Assembly: GCA_021801255.1 (NCBI GenBank) | Contig: JAJYYH010000042.1 | Location: forward strand, 16,151-80,150 | Length of the DNA: 64,000 nt | Reading direction: 5' to 3' | From: Pseudomonadota bacterium | Lineage (GTDB): Bacteria > Pseudomonadota > Alphaproteobacteria > Acetobacterales > Acetobacteraceae | In this document: positions 54,700 to 63,151 of the stretch, piece after piece | Layout: each line of letters begins with the position of its first letter | Position numbering within the stretch: position 1 is the first letter of the stretch | The notes under the pieces: model-generated | The model's input: the letters and a program-made list of their open reading frames with translations, nothing else | What the model was told of the DNA's origin: nothing | Database searches by the model: none | Translations under genes and position numbers: made by a program

Positions 54700-55641
54700 A
54701 TGGCGCGGAGCCAACCAAGCCGGCGTGCCGTCTTGCAGATTCTGGCGGGAAGCGCCACCGGTCTCGCCGCGACCGCCCGGGCCGAGACCGTGCCATGGTC
54801 GGCGGGCAGCGAACGGCCGCGCCTCAAGGCGCCGCCGGAGGCCGGCGACTGCCATCATCACATCTACGATCATCGCTTTCCCCCCGACCCGCGCGCAACG
54901 CTCCATCCCGCTGACGCGACGGTCGCCGATTACCGCCTGCTGCAAACGCGACTTGGCTTGACGCGCAACGTCGTCGTGCAGCCCTCGACCTACGGCACCG
55001 ATAACCGCTGCATGCTGGCCGCGCTCGCCGCCTTCGGCCCGACCGCGCGTGGCATTGCCGTCGTGCATCCCGACATTCCCGAGAGCGATCTGCGGCGGAT
55101 GGCCGCGCAGGGAGTGCGCGGTATCCGTTTCAATCTCGTCCAGACCGGCGCCACCACGATCGAGATGGTCGAGCCGCTCTCCCACCGCATCGCCGATCTC
55201 GGCTGGCATGTGCAACTCCACATGCTGGGCGCGCAGATCGCCGCTCAGGAAGCCCTGCTCCGCCGCCTGCCCACCCCGATCGTCTTCGACCATCTCGCCC
55301 GTATCCCCGCCGTCGAGGGTATCAACCATCCCGCCTTCCGGGTGGTGCGCAGCCTGCTCGATGGCGGACGGGCGTGGGTGAAACTCTCGGGCCCCTATCA
55401 GGACAGCCGCACCGGCCCGCCCAGCTACGCGGATGTCAGCGCCGTCGCGCGCGCCTATGTCAGGGCGGCCCCGGAACGCTGCGTGTGGGGGAGCGACTGG
55501 CCGCATCCCACAGAAAAAATCAAACCTGACGATGCCGTGCTGCTCGATCTGCTCAGCGACTGGGCACCCCAGCCTTCGACGCAAACCCTTATTCTTGTCA
55601 AAAACCCCGAAATTCTCTACGGATTTTCAAAAACAAACTAG
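54700..55641 (+). CDS. Exported amidohydrolase-family TIM-barrel hydrolase
   Basis: 313 residues. The N-terminus has a twin-arginine-like signal (SRRAVLQILAGSATGLAATARA), so export is likely. The body belongs to the amidohydrolase 2 family (PF04909): GDCHHHIYDHRFP near residue 50, FNLVQTGATTIEMVEPL, HVQLHMLGAQI, IVFDHLARIP and CVWGSDWPHP. Relatives hydrolyse lactones such as 2-pyrone-4,6-dicarboxylate. GGGGGGAGGG precedes the ATG; a TTG 27 bp upstream is not used. Substrate unknown. Confidence 0.9.
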   Translation: MARSQPSRRAVLQILAGSATGLAATARAETVPWSAGSERPRLKAPPEAGDCHHHIYDHRFPPDPRATLHPADATVADYRLLQTRLGLTRNVVVQPSTYGTDNRCMLAALAAFGPTARGIAVVHPDIPESDLRRMAAQGVRGIRFNLVQTGATTIEMVEPLSHRIADLGWHVQLHMLGAQIAAQEALLRRLPTPIVFDHLARIPAVEGINHPAFRVVRSLLDGGRAWVKLSGPYQDSRTGPPSYADVSAVARAYVRAAPERCVWGSDWPHPTEKIKPDDAVLLDLLSDWAPQPSTQTLILVKNPEILYGFSKTN

Positions 55642-55808
55642 CGCCTCGTCACGGTTTTTTTTGGATCGCGCCGCAGAGTGTATGGAAATTTCTAGTTTTT
55701 GTGTCTCTGGTTCGGCGAACATGACGCGGTCGGGCTGGACGCCACGGCCATGCAGCGCCCGCCCTGCCAAGTCTCGGAGTCTCGCGCTGATGGCGCGCCG
55801 GTCCAGCA

Positions 55809-57029
55809 TCAGCGCGGCTCCAACCGCCAGAGCCCCACATCCACGCGGCCGGCGCGGAATCCGGCTTCGCAATATGCCAAATAGTAGTCCCATAGGCGGC
55901 GGAAGCAGGGTGAAAAACCCATCGCCGCGATCCCTGGCCAGGCGGCGTTAAACCGCGCGCGCCAAGCCGCCAAGGTCCGCGCATAGCTATCCCCGAAGCT
56001 CTCACGCGCCCGCACCGCCAGCCCATGGCGTTCGGCGAGCGCAGCGATCGCCCCCGGCGAAGGCAGCATCCCGCCCGGGAAGATCGCATGCTGGATGAAA
56101 TCGGTACCGCGACGATAGGTATCGAAGGCGTTGTCGGCGATCGTGATCGCCTGCAATACCACGATGCCATTGCGGGTCAGGCGGTCGCGCAGAGTTGCGA
56201 AATAAGTCGGCCAATAGGCCTCGCCCACCGCTTCGATCATCTCGATCGAGACGATGCGGTCAAAACAGCCCTCGACATCACGGTAATCCTGCAACCGCAG
56301 TTCGGCGCGCCGATCCAGCCCCGCTCGTGCTATCCGCGCGGTGGCATATTCCCATTGCGCCGGCGAGAGTGTCAGTCCCGTGACCTGCGCGCCGGCCGCC
56401 GCGATGCTTTCGGCAAGACCGCCCCAGCCGCAGCCAATCTCCAGCACCTGCTGGCCCGGCTGCAGATCGAGCCACGCCAGGACTCGCGCCTGTTTTTCCG
56501 CTTGCGCCGCGTCTAACTCGGCGACCGGATCAACCGAGGGATCGGCGTAGAGCCCTGAGGAATAGCTCATTCCCGCGTCGAGCCAGCGTGCGTAGAAATC
56601 ATTGCCGAGGTCGTAATGCGCCATGATGTTACGTCGGCTGCCCGCGCGGGTGTTCCTCCGTGCGCGATGACGGAGCCGGTGCCACAGCCGGACCGGCAAC
56701 GGTCCACCCGTGGCGCCCGGGATGCACGAGAGGTTGCGCGCCGCGAGCTCCAGCAACGCCACCGGATCAGGGCTGGACCAGTCCTGATCAAGATAGGCCT
56801 CGGCAAACCCTATGTCCCCGCCGGTCGCCAGCCGGCGCAGGGCGCGCCAGCGATGCAACACCAACACCGCCTCCGGTCCCGTTTGAGGGGCCGCGTAGCG
56901 TAGGCGGGCGCCACCGGGCAGACTGACGGTGAGTGTGCCGACCTCGATTCCGCCTAACATACGGGCGAGCAGTTCTTGGGCGAGATGCCGCAGCCAGGGC
57001 GCTGGCCCAGCCATCGCACGCCCACTCAC
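55809..57029 (-). CDS. CFA synthase-like fatty-acyl methyltransferase (long form)
   Basis: 406 residues. An N-terminal helical domain is followed by HYDLGNDFYARWLDAGMSYSSGLY (138-161) and the SAM motif VLEIGCGWGG (195-204), then VSIEMIEAVGEAYWPTYF, typical of cyclopropane-fatty-acid synthases. It methylates or cyclopropanates the double bond of membrane phospholipid acyl chains. The GTG start overlaps the DUF1365 stop (GTGA) with GGGAGAG upstream. Third gene of the leftward unit oxidoreductase, DUF1365, methyltransferase, downstream of a candidate ECF promoter. Confidence 0.92.
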   Translation of the reverse strand: MSGRAMAGPAPWLRHLAQELLARMLGGIEVGTLTVSLPGGARLRYAAPQTGPEAVLVLHRWRALRRLATGGDIGFAEAYLDQDWSSPDPVALLELAARNLSCIPGATGGPLPVRLWHRLRHRARRNTRAGSRRNIMAHYDLGNDFYARWLDAGMSYSSGLYADPSVDPVAELDAAQAEKQARVLAWLDLQPGQQVLEIGCGWGGLAESIAAAGAQVTGLTLSPAQWEYATARIARAGLDRRAELRLQDYRDVEGCFDRIVSIEMIEAVGEAYWPTYFATLRDRLTRNGIVVLQAITIADNAFDTYRRGTDFIQHAIFPGGMLPSPGAIAALAERHGLAVRARESFGDSYARTLAAWRARFNAAWPGIAAMGFSPCFRRLWDYYLAYCEAGFRAGRVDVGLWRLEPR

Positions 57030-57805
57030 GTCACTCTCCCTGCCGGCACGATACTGATCGGCTCTGGCGGGGGCACCGGGCGCGGTTGCACGCACATGCC
57101 CTTGCGCCAGAGCTTCACCGCCTCCCAATGGATCCCGCCCAACACTTGAGCGGCAAGGAGCGGATGGCGCAGAAATCCGCGCAGCAGCGCGCCGTCCGTC
57201 AGGGCGTGCCGCCGCGCCGCAAAACCAGCGGTCAGCACCGTGCCAGCATCGTCGCGCACCTCGATCGCGACCCCAAACTTTTCCGCCGGCGGGGTCAACC
57301 GGAAGCGGTAGCGCAGTGTCATGTCCATAAACGGAGAGACGTAAAAGTCCTTGGCGCATTCCTGGCGGATCGGAAGGCCAGGCCCATCGACCGGGATCAG
57401 GTAGCTATGGCGCTGGCCGAAGGTGTTATTTACCTCATACAGTACGGCACGCAGGGCCCCGTCGCCGCCATGGCAAAAGAAGAGGCTGAGCGGATTGAAC
57501 ACGCTGCCCAGCACCCGCGGCATGGCCAGCAGGCGGATCGGCCCGCCATCGGGGGCGATCCCCGCTGCCGCGAGGGCGGCCTCCACCTGCCGACGCAGCG
57601 GCTCACCGCCGGCGGCGAGATGATCGCGCTCGGAAAAGCCGAACAGGTTGAAGCGATCGACAGAAAACAGCCTGAGCCGCTGCGCCAGCGCCGGAATTTC
57701 GTCCAGATCCAGAAGCAATGTCAGCATCCGATAACGCAGCCGGTGCCGCACCGGGCGAAGGCGCGTGTGCACCACCGTGCCGAGGTAGAGTGCCGAGACG
57801 CTCAT
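57026..57805 (-). CDS. DUF1365 protein
   Basis: 259 residues. Family features are the N-terminal YLGTVVHTRLRPVRHRLRYRMLTLLLDLDEIP, SVFNPLSLFFCHGG and EVNNTFGQRHSYLIP, then KDFYVSPFMDMTLRYRFRL. DUF1365 proteins are found almost always between a flavin oxidoreductase and a CFA synthase-like enzyme, as here, but the biochemical role is unknown. Overlaps both neighbours by 4 bp. Confidence 0.92.
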   Translation of the reverse strand: MSVSALYLGTVVHTRLRPVRHRLRYRMLTLLLDLDEIPALAQRLRLFSVDRFNLFGFSERDHLAAGGEPLRRQVEAALAAAGIAPDGGPIRLLAMPRVLGSVFNPLSLFFCHGGDGALRAVLYEVNNTFGQRHSYLIPVDGPGLPIRQECAKDFYVSPFMDMTLRYRFRLTPPAEKFGVAIEVRDDAGTVLTAGFAARRHALTDGALLRGFLRHPLLAAQVLGGIHWEAVKLWRKGMCVQPRPVPPPEPISIVPAGRVT

Positions 57806-59133
57806 GCCGCGAGCGCCTGTGCTTCGGGGCGGAGCGGCGGCAGCCGGTCCGACTCGCCGGACACACGCCAGGGCCGGCGCACCCCACCCAGCGTTTCGGC
57901 AACAGCCAGGCCCGCTTGCACGCCGTCCTCATGAAAGCCGGCGCCAAACCAGGCGCCGCAGAACCAAGTCCGGCGCTGCCCCTGTAACGCCCAGAGACCG
58001 CGTTGGGCACGCAAGGCCGCGGCATCGAAGCGAGAATGATCAAAATCAACGCGGTGCAGCACGGTCTCGGGCGTCGGCGGATGCACCGGGTTCAGCGTGA
58101 CGAATACCGGTCCGGCGCTGGGGATATGCTGCAACCGGTTCATCCAATAAGTGGCGCAGAGCGAATTTCCCGAGGCCGCACCGATATAGTTCCAACTCGA
58201 CCAGACACGCCGGCGCCGCGGCATCAATGCCGGATCACGATGCATCACCACTTCGTTGCGCGTGCTACCCACCGCGCCCAGTAGCGCATATTCCCTCTCC
58301 GAAGGATCGCTGAGCAGCGATCGGGCCTGATCGGCATGCGTTGCGATCACCACATGGTCGTAGCGGACATCTTCCCCGCCAGCAGCACGCAGCACAATAC
58401 CGCCTGGCACGCGCCGGATCGCGCGCACTGGGCAGTTCAGGCGGATCGCGGCGGCAAAGGGCGCGGTCAAGCGCCGGACATATTCCCGGCTACCCCCGAT
58501 GACGCTGCGCCATTGCGGGCGGTCGCGCAGCAACAAAAGCCCATGGTTCTGACAAAAGCGGATGAACGCGAGCGCCGGGTAGGCAGCGATTTGATCGGCC
58601 GGCGTGGACCAAATTGCCGCGGCCATCGGCAACAAATGATCGCGCATGAAATCTGCCCCGTAGCCGCGGGCGCTCAGATAGGTGCCAAGCGTTGTGTCCG
58701 GGTTCAGCCGCTTCGCATCCGCCTCGGCCTCACGATAGAAACGCGTGATATCGCGCAGCATCATCCAAAAGCGCGGCCGGAGGAGATTGCGCCGCTGTCC
58801 AAACAATCCGGCGAGATCGGTGCCCGCGTATTCGAGCCCGCCGCCGCGCAGGGAGACCGCAAAAGACATATCCGATCCATGTGTCGGCACGTTGATGTGC
58901 CGGAACAACGCGGTCAGGTTGGGGTAAGCGGATGGATTATAGACGATGAAACCCATATCCACCGCCACCGGGCCGGCAGCGCCCGGCACCTCTACGGTAT
59001 AGCTATGTCCGCCCGGCTCAGCTGCGGCTTCATAGACCGTCACCTCATGGGCGGGGTGCAATAGCCAAGCCGCAGCCATACCAGCTATACCGGTTCCCAC
59101 CACTGCAATCCGCAGCCGCTCCGTGCCCTGCAT
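57802..59133 (-). CDS. FAD-dependent oxidoreductase linked to fatty-acid modification
   Basis: 443 residues of the COG2907-like amine-oxidase/desaturase flavoprotein group. The dinucleotide motif RIAVVGTGIAGMAAAWLL is at about 8-25, followed by VYEAAAEPGGHSYTVEV; ALQGQRRTWFCGAWFGAGFHEDGVQAGLAVAE closes the FAD site. Related genes next to CFA synthases are thought to reduce or oxidise modified acyl chains. AGAGGAG precedes the ATG. First gene of the leftward unit, start 23 bp from a predicted ECF-type start site. Confidence 0.9.
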   Translation of the reverse strand: MQGTERLRIAVVGTGIAGMAAAWLLHPAHEVTVYEAAAEPGGHSYTVEVPGAAGPVAVDMGFIVYNPSAYPNLTALFRHINVPTHGSDMSFAVSLRGGGLEYAGTDLAGLFGQRRNLLRPRFWMMLRDITRFYREAEADAKRLNPDTTLGTYLSARGYGADFMRDHLLPMAAAIWSTPADQIAAYPALAFIRFCQNHGLLLLRDRPQWRSVIGGSREYVRRLTAPFAAAIRLNCPVRAIRRVPGGIVLRAAGGEDVRYDHVVIATHADQARSLLSDPSEREYALLGAVGSTRNEVVMHRDPALMPRRRRVWSSWNYIGAASGNSLCATYWMNRLQHIPSAGPVFVTLNPVHPPTPETVLHRVDFDHSRFDAAALRAQRGLWALQGQRRTWFCGAWFGAGFHEDGVQAGLAVAETLGGVRRPWRVSGESDRLPPLRPEAQALAA

Positions 59134-59162
59134 GCGCTCCTCTACCCGTGCTATGCGACCAG

Positions 59163-59191
59163 GACTACGATCCGCCCGCTGGGTTGGATCA
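59163..59191 (-). promoter_or_regulatory. Candidate second ECF11-type promoter, facing the oxidoreductase operon
   Basis: TGATCC, 18-bp spacer, TAGTC on the minus strand. The -35 box and the spacing are perfect and the -10 box matches TAAGA at 3 of 5 bases. The predicted start is about 23 nt before the oxidoreductase ATG. Confidence 0.5.
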
Positions 59192-59204
59192 CCGGCGCCG
59201 CGAG

Positions 59205-59233
59205 TGATCCGAGGCGCTCGTTCCTGCGTAAGA
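59205..59233 (+). promoter_or_regulatory. ECF11 (RpoE/ChrR)-type promoter of the sigma factor gene
   Basis: TGATCC, 18-bp spacer, TAAGA: an exact match to the promoter form known for Rhodobacter sphaeroides RpoE. It lies directly upstream of the sigma/anti-sigma pair, indicating autoregulation. Confidence 0.75.
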
Positions 59234-59313
59234 GGGGCATGTATGTTGCGCGCAAGTCGTCGGCGGTGCGGGCACGAGCCAGGCTGGTCTCGCCTTGGCC
59301 GGAGACCGATGCC

Positions 59314-59874
59314 ATGACCGATATGCTGGAGGAGGCCTCTGACGCCGCCCTCATTCTCGCCGTCGCGACCAGCCGTGACCGCGCCGCCTTCGCGGCACTC
59401 TTTTCTCATTACGCCCCGCGGGTGAAGGCCTTTCTGCAACGCCGCGGCGCCGACACGGCCCAGGCCGAGGAACTGGCGCAGGAAACCCTGCTCGCGGTCT
59501 GGCGTAAGGCCGGCCAGTTCGATCCCCGCCGCGCCACCGCCGCCGCATGGATCTTCGCCATCGCGCGCAACCTGCGCATTGACGTTTTGCGCCGGACACG
59601 GCTGGCGGTCCCGGCGGCCCCGGATCCCACTGATGATCCCCCGCCTTCGGTGCCGGCTGATGCGGTGCTGATCGCCGACCAGCGCGCCCGCCGCCTACGC
59701 GAGGCCATCGCCGCGCTGCCGGCCGAACAATCCGAAGCGCTGCGCTTGGCCTATTTCGATGAGCGTTCGCACAGCGAGATGGAAGCCGCGCTCGCGATCC
59801 CGCTCGGCACCGTGAAATCGCGCTTGCGCTTGGCCATGGCCCGGCTGCGCGCGGCACTGGGAGAGGACGCATGA
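59314..59874 (+). CDS. rpoE: ECF sigma factor, ECF11/RpoE-ChrR type
   Basis: 186 residues. Sigma-2 is at about 20-85 (FSHYAPRVKAFLQRRGADTAQAEELAQETLLAVWRKAGQFDPRRATAAAWIFAIARNLRID) and sigma-4 at about 125-180 (ALPAEQSEALRLAYFDERSHSEMEAALAIPLGTVKSRLRLAMARLRA). In this group the factor is released from ChrR by singlet oxygen or organic peroxide. GGAG precedes the chosen ATG by 9 nt. An in-frame ATG at 59239 would sit on the predicted transcription start and give a 211-residue leaderless product. Confidence 0.9.
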   Translation: MTDMLEEASDAALILAVATSRDRAAFAALFSHYAPRVKAFLQRRGADTAQAEELAQETLLAVWRKAGQFDPRRATAAAWIFAIARNLRIDVLRRTRLAVPAAPDPTDDPPPSVPADAVLIADQRARRLREAIAALPAEQSEALRLAYFDERSHSEMEAALAIPLGTVKSRLRLAMARLRAALGEDA

Positions 59875-60485
59875 TTCGCCACCATCCGGCCGAGGCCAGT
59901 TTGATCGCCTGCGCCGCTGGCACCATTCCCATAGCGCACGCACACGTCATCCGCTCCCATGCCGCGCGTTGTCCGGCCTGCGCCGCCGGATTACGCACCG
60001 CTGGAGACACCGGCGGCGCTCTCCTCGACGGGCTGGCACCAGCGCCAATGGCCCCTGATGCCCTCGCCCGCACGCTAGCGCGGTTGGAAGCGACCCCCGT
60101 CGGGTCGGCCCCGGTGGCACCGGCGTTCGATCTCGCGGCACTTGCCTCTGGTCGCTGGCGCCGTGTCGCCCCGGGCATTGCGATCATGAAACTGCTGCCG
60201 CGCGATGCCACCGACAGTCGGCTCGACTTGATTCGCGTCGCCCCTGGCCGCGCGCTGCTGTCTCACGGCCATACCGGGCCCGAGACGACCTGCGTTTTGA
60301 CGGGGGCCTTTGCCGACGGCACCGGCATTTTCGCCGCCGGCGATTGTGTGGAAGCCGACGCAGCACTGGACCACACCCCGTGCGCGTTGCCCGGGGAGGA
60401 TTGCATCTGTTTGATCGCGACGACGCATCATTTGCGAGCGCATAGCTGGCTCGGCCGGCTGGTGCGCCCGCTGCTTGGGATGTAA
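59871..60485 (+). CDS. chrR: ChrR-type zinc anti-sigma factor with cupin domain
   Basis: 204 residues. H5, H30, C34 and C37 reproduce the zinc site of R. sphaeroides ChrR (H6, H31, C35, C38) shifted by one residue; this N-terminal domain clamps the sigma factor. The C-terminal cupin has HGHTGPETTCVLTGAFAD and DTPCALPGEDCICLIATTHH-like histidines and acids, a second metal site needed for signal response. It overlaps the sigma gene by 4 bp, so the pair is made in fixed ratio. Confidence 0.93.
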   Translation: MIRHHPAEASLIACAAGTIPIAHAHVIRSHAARCPACAAGLRTAGDTGGALLDGLAPAPMAPDALARTLARLEATPVGSAPVAPAFDLAALASGRWRRVAPGIAIMKLLPRDATDSRLDLIRVAPGRALLSHGHTGPETTCVLTGAFADGTGIFAAGDCVEADAALDHTPCALPGEDCICLIATTHHLRAHSWLGRLVRPLLGM

Positions 60486-60489
60486 CGCC

Positions 60490-61341
60490 GTGTCGGCCGT
60501 TTTGGCTTCGCCGAAACCGGCGCGCGCCGAGTTCGCCGTCGATCTCCTGAATAGGCTAACCCCCGTGCGTGACCTGGAGGTATTATCGGATATTGCCTAT
60601 GGGCTGGGGCCACGGCATCGGCTCGACGCCTATATCCCCATCCGTGCCGCGTCATCGCCCGCGGTCCCGGTGGTGGTGTTTTTCTACGGCGGCGGCTGGG
60701 AGGAAGGTGAGCGAGGCAGGTATCGCTTCGTCGCCGCGGCGCTGGCCGCACGCGGCATTCTGACCCTCGTTCCCGATTATCGCTTGTATCCCGAGATCCG
60801 TTTCCCCGCCTTCATGGAGGATGCCGCGGCTGCCGTTGCCTGGGTCCGGCGGTTCGTCGTGTCCCATGGCGGCGATCCGGAACGGCTGTTGCTGATGGGG
60901 CATTCCGCCGGTGCGCAGATTGCGACGCTGTTGGCGCTGGACGAGCGCTATCTGCGCGCCGCGGGCGTGACGCGCCGATGCATCGCTGGCGTGATCGGCC
61001 TAGCCGGGCCGTATGATTTCTTGCCGCTCCGCAGCCCGACCCTGAAAGCGATCTTTGGTCCCGAGGAAGCGTGGCCATCAAGCCAGCCGATCACCTTCGT
61101 CACGTCTGCGGCCCCGCCGATGCTGCTGCTGGCCGGCCGTGCGGACCGGGTGGTCGACCCTGGCAACACGCAGCGTTTGGCAGCCCGTCTGCGCGCGGTG
61201 GGGGCAATGGTGGAGGCGCGGCTCTATTCTGGGCTCGGCCATCGCGTTCTGATCGGCGGCTTCGCTTCGGTTTTGGCGCCACTTTTGCCGGTGCGGCGAA
61301 CAACCCTGCGCTTCATCGCCCGGCACGGCGGGGCAGCATGA
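60490..61341 (+). CDS. Alpha/beta-hydrolase (HSL/carboxylesterase-like)
   Basis: 283 residues. The oxyanion region is VVFFYGGGWEEG near residue 66, the nucleophile S139 is in GHSAGAQIATLLAL, the acid is in AGRADRVVDPGN and the histidine in GLGHRV. Members hydrolyse short acyl or carboxyl esters; a role in acyl-chain release or repair in this lipid locus is inference. The GTG start lies 4 bp after chrR; an in-frame TTG overlaps the chrR end. Overlaps the DUF1295 gene by 4 bp. Confidence 0.87.
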   Translation: MSAVLASPKPARAEFAVDLLNRLTPVRDLEVLSDIAYGLGPRHRLDAYIPIRAASSPAVPVVVFFYGGGWEEGERGRYRFVAAALAARGILTLVPDYRLYPEIRFPAFMEDAAAAVAWVRRFVVSHGGDPERLLLMGHSAGAQIATLLALDERYLRAAGVTRRCIAGVIGLAGPYDFLPLRSPTLKAIFGPEEAWPSSQPITFVTSAAPPMLLLAGRADRVVDPGNTQRLAARLRAVGAMVEARLYSGLGHRVLIGGFASVLAPLLPVRRTTLRFIARHGGAA

Positions 61342-62114
61342 TCGTGCTCGCGGTTACGGCCGGGCTGTCACTGGCGATGATGTTGGCCTGGGCGGTTCAG
61401 CGTCGCGCTCGCAATGCGGGCTGGGTGGATGTATTCTGGACCTTCGCCTTGGGCGCTGCTGGTGTTTCCTATGCACTGGTCGGCGGCACGGGGGGGCCAC
61501 GGGCGTGGCTGGTAGCGGCTTTGGCCGCGGCGTGGGCGTTGCGGCTTGGTGGCCACATCTTGCGTCGCACCTGCCAGGGACACGAAGACGCTCGCTACGC
61601 CAGGTTGCGCGCCGAATGGGGCGAGCGATTCCAGCGTCGGATGTTCGGCTTTCTGCAAATTCAGGCGGCTGCGGCCGCCCTCCTGTCCTTCGCCATGTTG
61701 CTTGCGGCACGCAACCCGGCGCCGCTCGGCGTGGGGGATGCGGCTGGCATCGCGGTGTTCCTGATCGCGATTCTGGGAGGAGGCGCCGTTGACGAGCAAC
61801 TGCTGTGCTTTCGCCGCGAACCGGCCAACCGCGGTCAAATCTGCACCACCGGTCTCTGGCACTGGTCGCGGCATCCAAATTATTTTTTTGAGGTCTTAGG
61901 CTGGTGCACTTGGCCGCTGCTCGCGATCTCTGCGGCCTATCCACCGGGATGGCTCGCGCTGGCGGCCCCGACGCTGATGTACTGGCTGCTCGTGCATGTC
62001 TCCGGCATCCCGCCACTGGAGGCAACGATGCTGCGCTCCCGCGGGGATGCTTATCGCACCTACCAGGCTCGCACGCGCGCTTTCCTGCCGTTGCCGAAAA
62101 GGAGATCGAAATGA
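61338..62114 (+). CDS. DUF1295 membrane protein (steroid 5-alpha-reductase-like)
   Basis: 258 residues with about six transmembrane helices. The conserved DUF1295 features are NAGWVDVFWTFALG, FRREPANRGQICTTGLWHWSRHPNYFFEVLGWCTWPLLAI and the C-terminal EATMLRSRGDAYRTYQARTRAFLPL, resembling the C-terminal domain of 5-alpha reductases and isoprenylcysteine methyltransferases. A reductase acting on a modified acyl chain is the favoured guess. ATGA overlap with the esterase gene; overlaps the next gene by 4 bp. Confidence 0.92.
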   Translation: MIVLAVTAGLSLAMMLAWAVQRRARNAGWVDVFWTFALGAAGVSYALVGGTGGPRAWLVAALAAAWALRLGGHILRRTCQGHEDARYARLRAEWGERFQRRMFGFLQIQAAAAALLSFAMLLAARNPAPLGVGDAAGIAVFLIAILGGGAVDEQLLCFRREPANRGQICTTGLWHWSRHPNYFFEVLGWCTWPLLAISAAYPPGWLALAAPTLMYWLLVHVSGIPPLEATMLRSRGDAYRTYQARTRAFLPLPKRRSK

Positions 62115-63151
62115 ACCTGGTCGCCGCCGCCGCCGGTGCCGCCGAACACTTGCCGCTGCCGGATGCGCTGACCCGGGCCGGGATCGCGATGCTGGTGGAA
62201 CGCACCGGTCGGCGCCTCGACCGTACTCCGCCCGATGCTGAGCGCGAGTTCGCGCGGCGCATGCACGCCTACCCGATCGCGCGTACGCCCGAGGCCGCCA
62301 ATGCCCAGCATTACGAGCTGCCGGCAGCGTTCTTTGCGCAGGTACTGGGCGTGCGGCGCAAATATTCGTGCTGCCTCTATACTAACGGCGCCGATACGCT
62401 CGACGCGGCAGAGGAACAGGCTTTGGCCGAAACCGCCGCCCATGCCAAGCTCGCCGATGGGCAGCGGATTCTCGAACTCGGCTGTGGCTGGGGATCACTG
62501 ACTTTATGGATGGCTGAACGTTTCCGCCGCGCGACAGTTTTTGCTGTTTCCAATTCAGCCTCGCAGCGAGCGTTCATCGAAGCCGAGGCCGTGAGACGCG
62601 GAATCAGCAACGTCACGCTGATCACTGCCGACATGAACCAGTTCGATCCCGCCCAATTTTTCGCAGAGGCACGATTCGACCGCGTGGTTTCGGTGGAGAT
62701 GTGGGAGCACATGAGCAACTGGCACGCATTGTTGGCGCGCGTGCATGGATGGCTGGAACCAGATGGTCGGCTGTTCCTGCATGTCTTTAGCCACCGCCTG
62801 GCACCCTATGCCTTCGACCACGAAGACCAGGCCGACTGGATTGCCCGGCATTTTTTCACCGGCGGCATCATGCCGAGCCACCGGCTGATCCGCCAGCTCG
62901 ACGAGCGTTTCACGCTGGAGGCCGACTGGCGATGGAGCGGGCTGCACTACCAGCGCACCGCCAATGACTGGTTGGCCCGCTATGACGCGAACGATGCCGC
63001 GATCAATCAAATCCTGCGCGCTGTGTATGGCCGCGAGGCCAGGCTGTGGAAACGCCGCTGGCGGCTGTTTTTTCTGGCCACAGCCGGGCTATTCGGCGCC
63101 CGCGAGGGCCGTGATTGGGGCATTAGCCACTACCAGCTGCGCCCGCGATGA
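62111..63151 (+). CDS. CFA synthase/coclaurine N-methyltransferase-like methyltransferase
   Basis: 346 residues. The sequence HYELPAAFFAQVLGVRRKYSCCLY (67-90) and the SAM motif LELGCGWGS (121-129) are followed by VSVEMWEHMSNWHALLARVHGWL and RHFFTGGIMPSHRLIRQL, which match the CFA-like enzymes related to plant coclaurine N-methyltransferase. It is clearly distinct from the longer enzyme in the divergent operon, so the locus has two different methyltransferases. GGAG precedes the ATG. Confidence 0.9.
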   Translation: MNLVAAAAGAAEHLPLPDALTRAGIAMLVERTGRRLDRTPPDAEREFARRMHAYPIARTPEAANAQHYELPAAFFAQVLGVRRKYSCCLYTNGADTLDAAEEQALAETAAHAKLADGQRILELGCGWGSLTLWMAERFRRATVFAVSNSASQRAFIEAEAVRRGISNVTLITADMNQFDPAQFFAEARFDRVVSVEMWEHMSNWHALLARVHGWLEPDGRLFLHVFSHRLAPYAFDHEDQADWIARHFFTGGIMPSHRLIRQLDERFTLEADWRWSGLHYQRTANDWLARYDANDAAINQILRAVYGREARLWKRRWRLFFLATAGLFGAREGRDWGISHYQLRPR

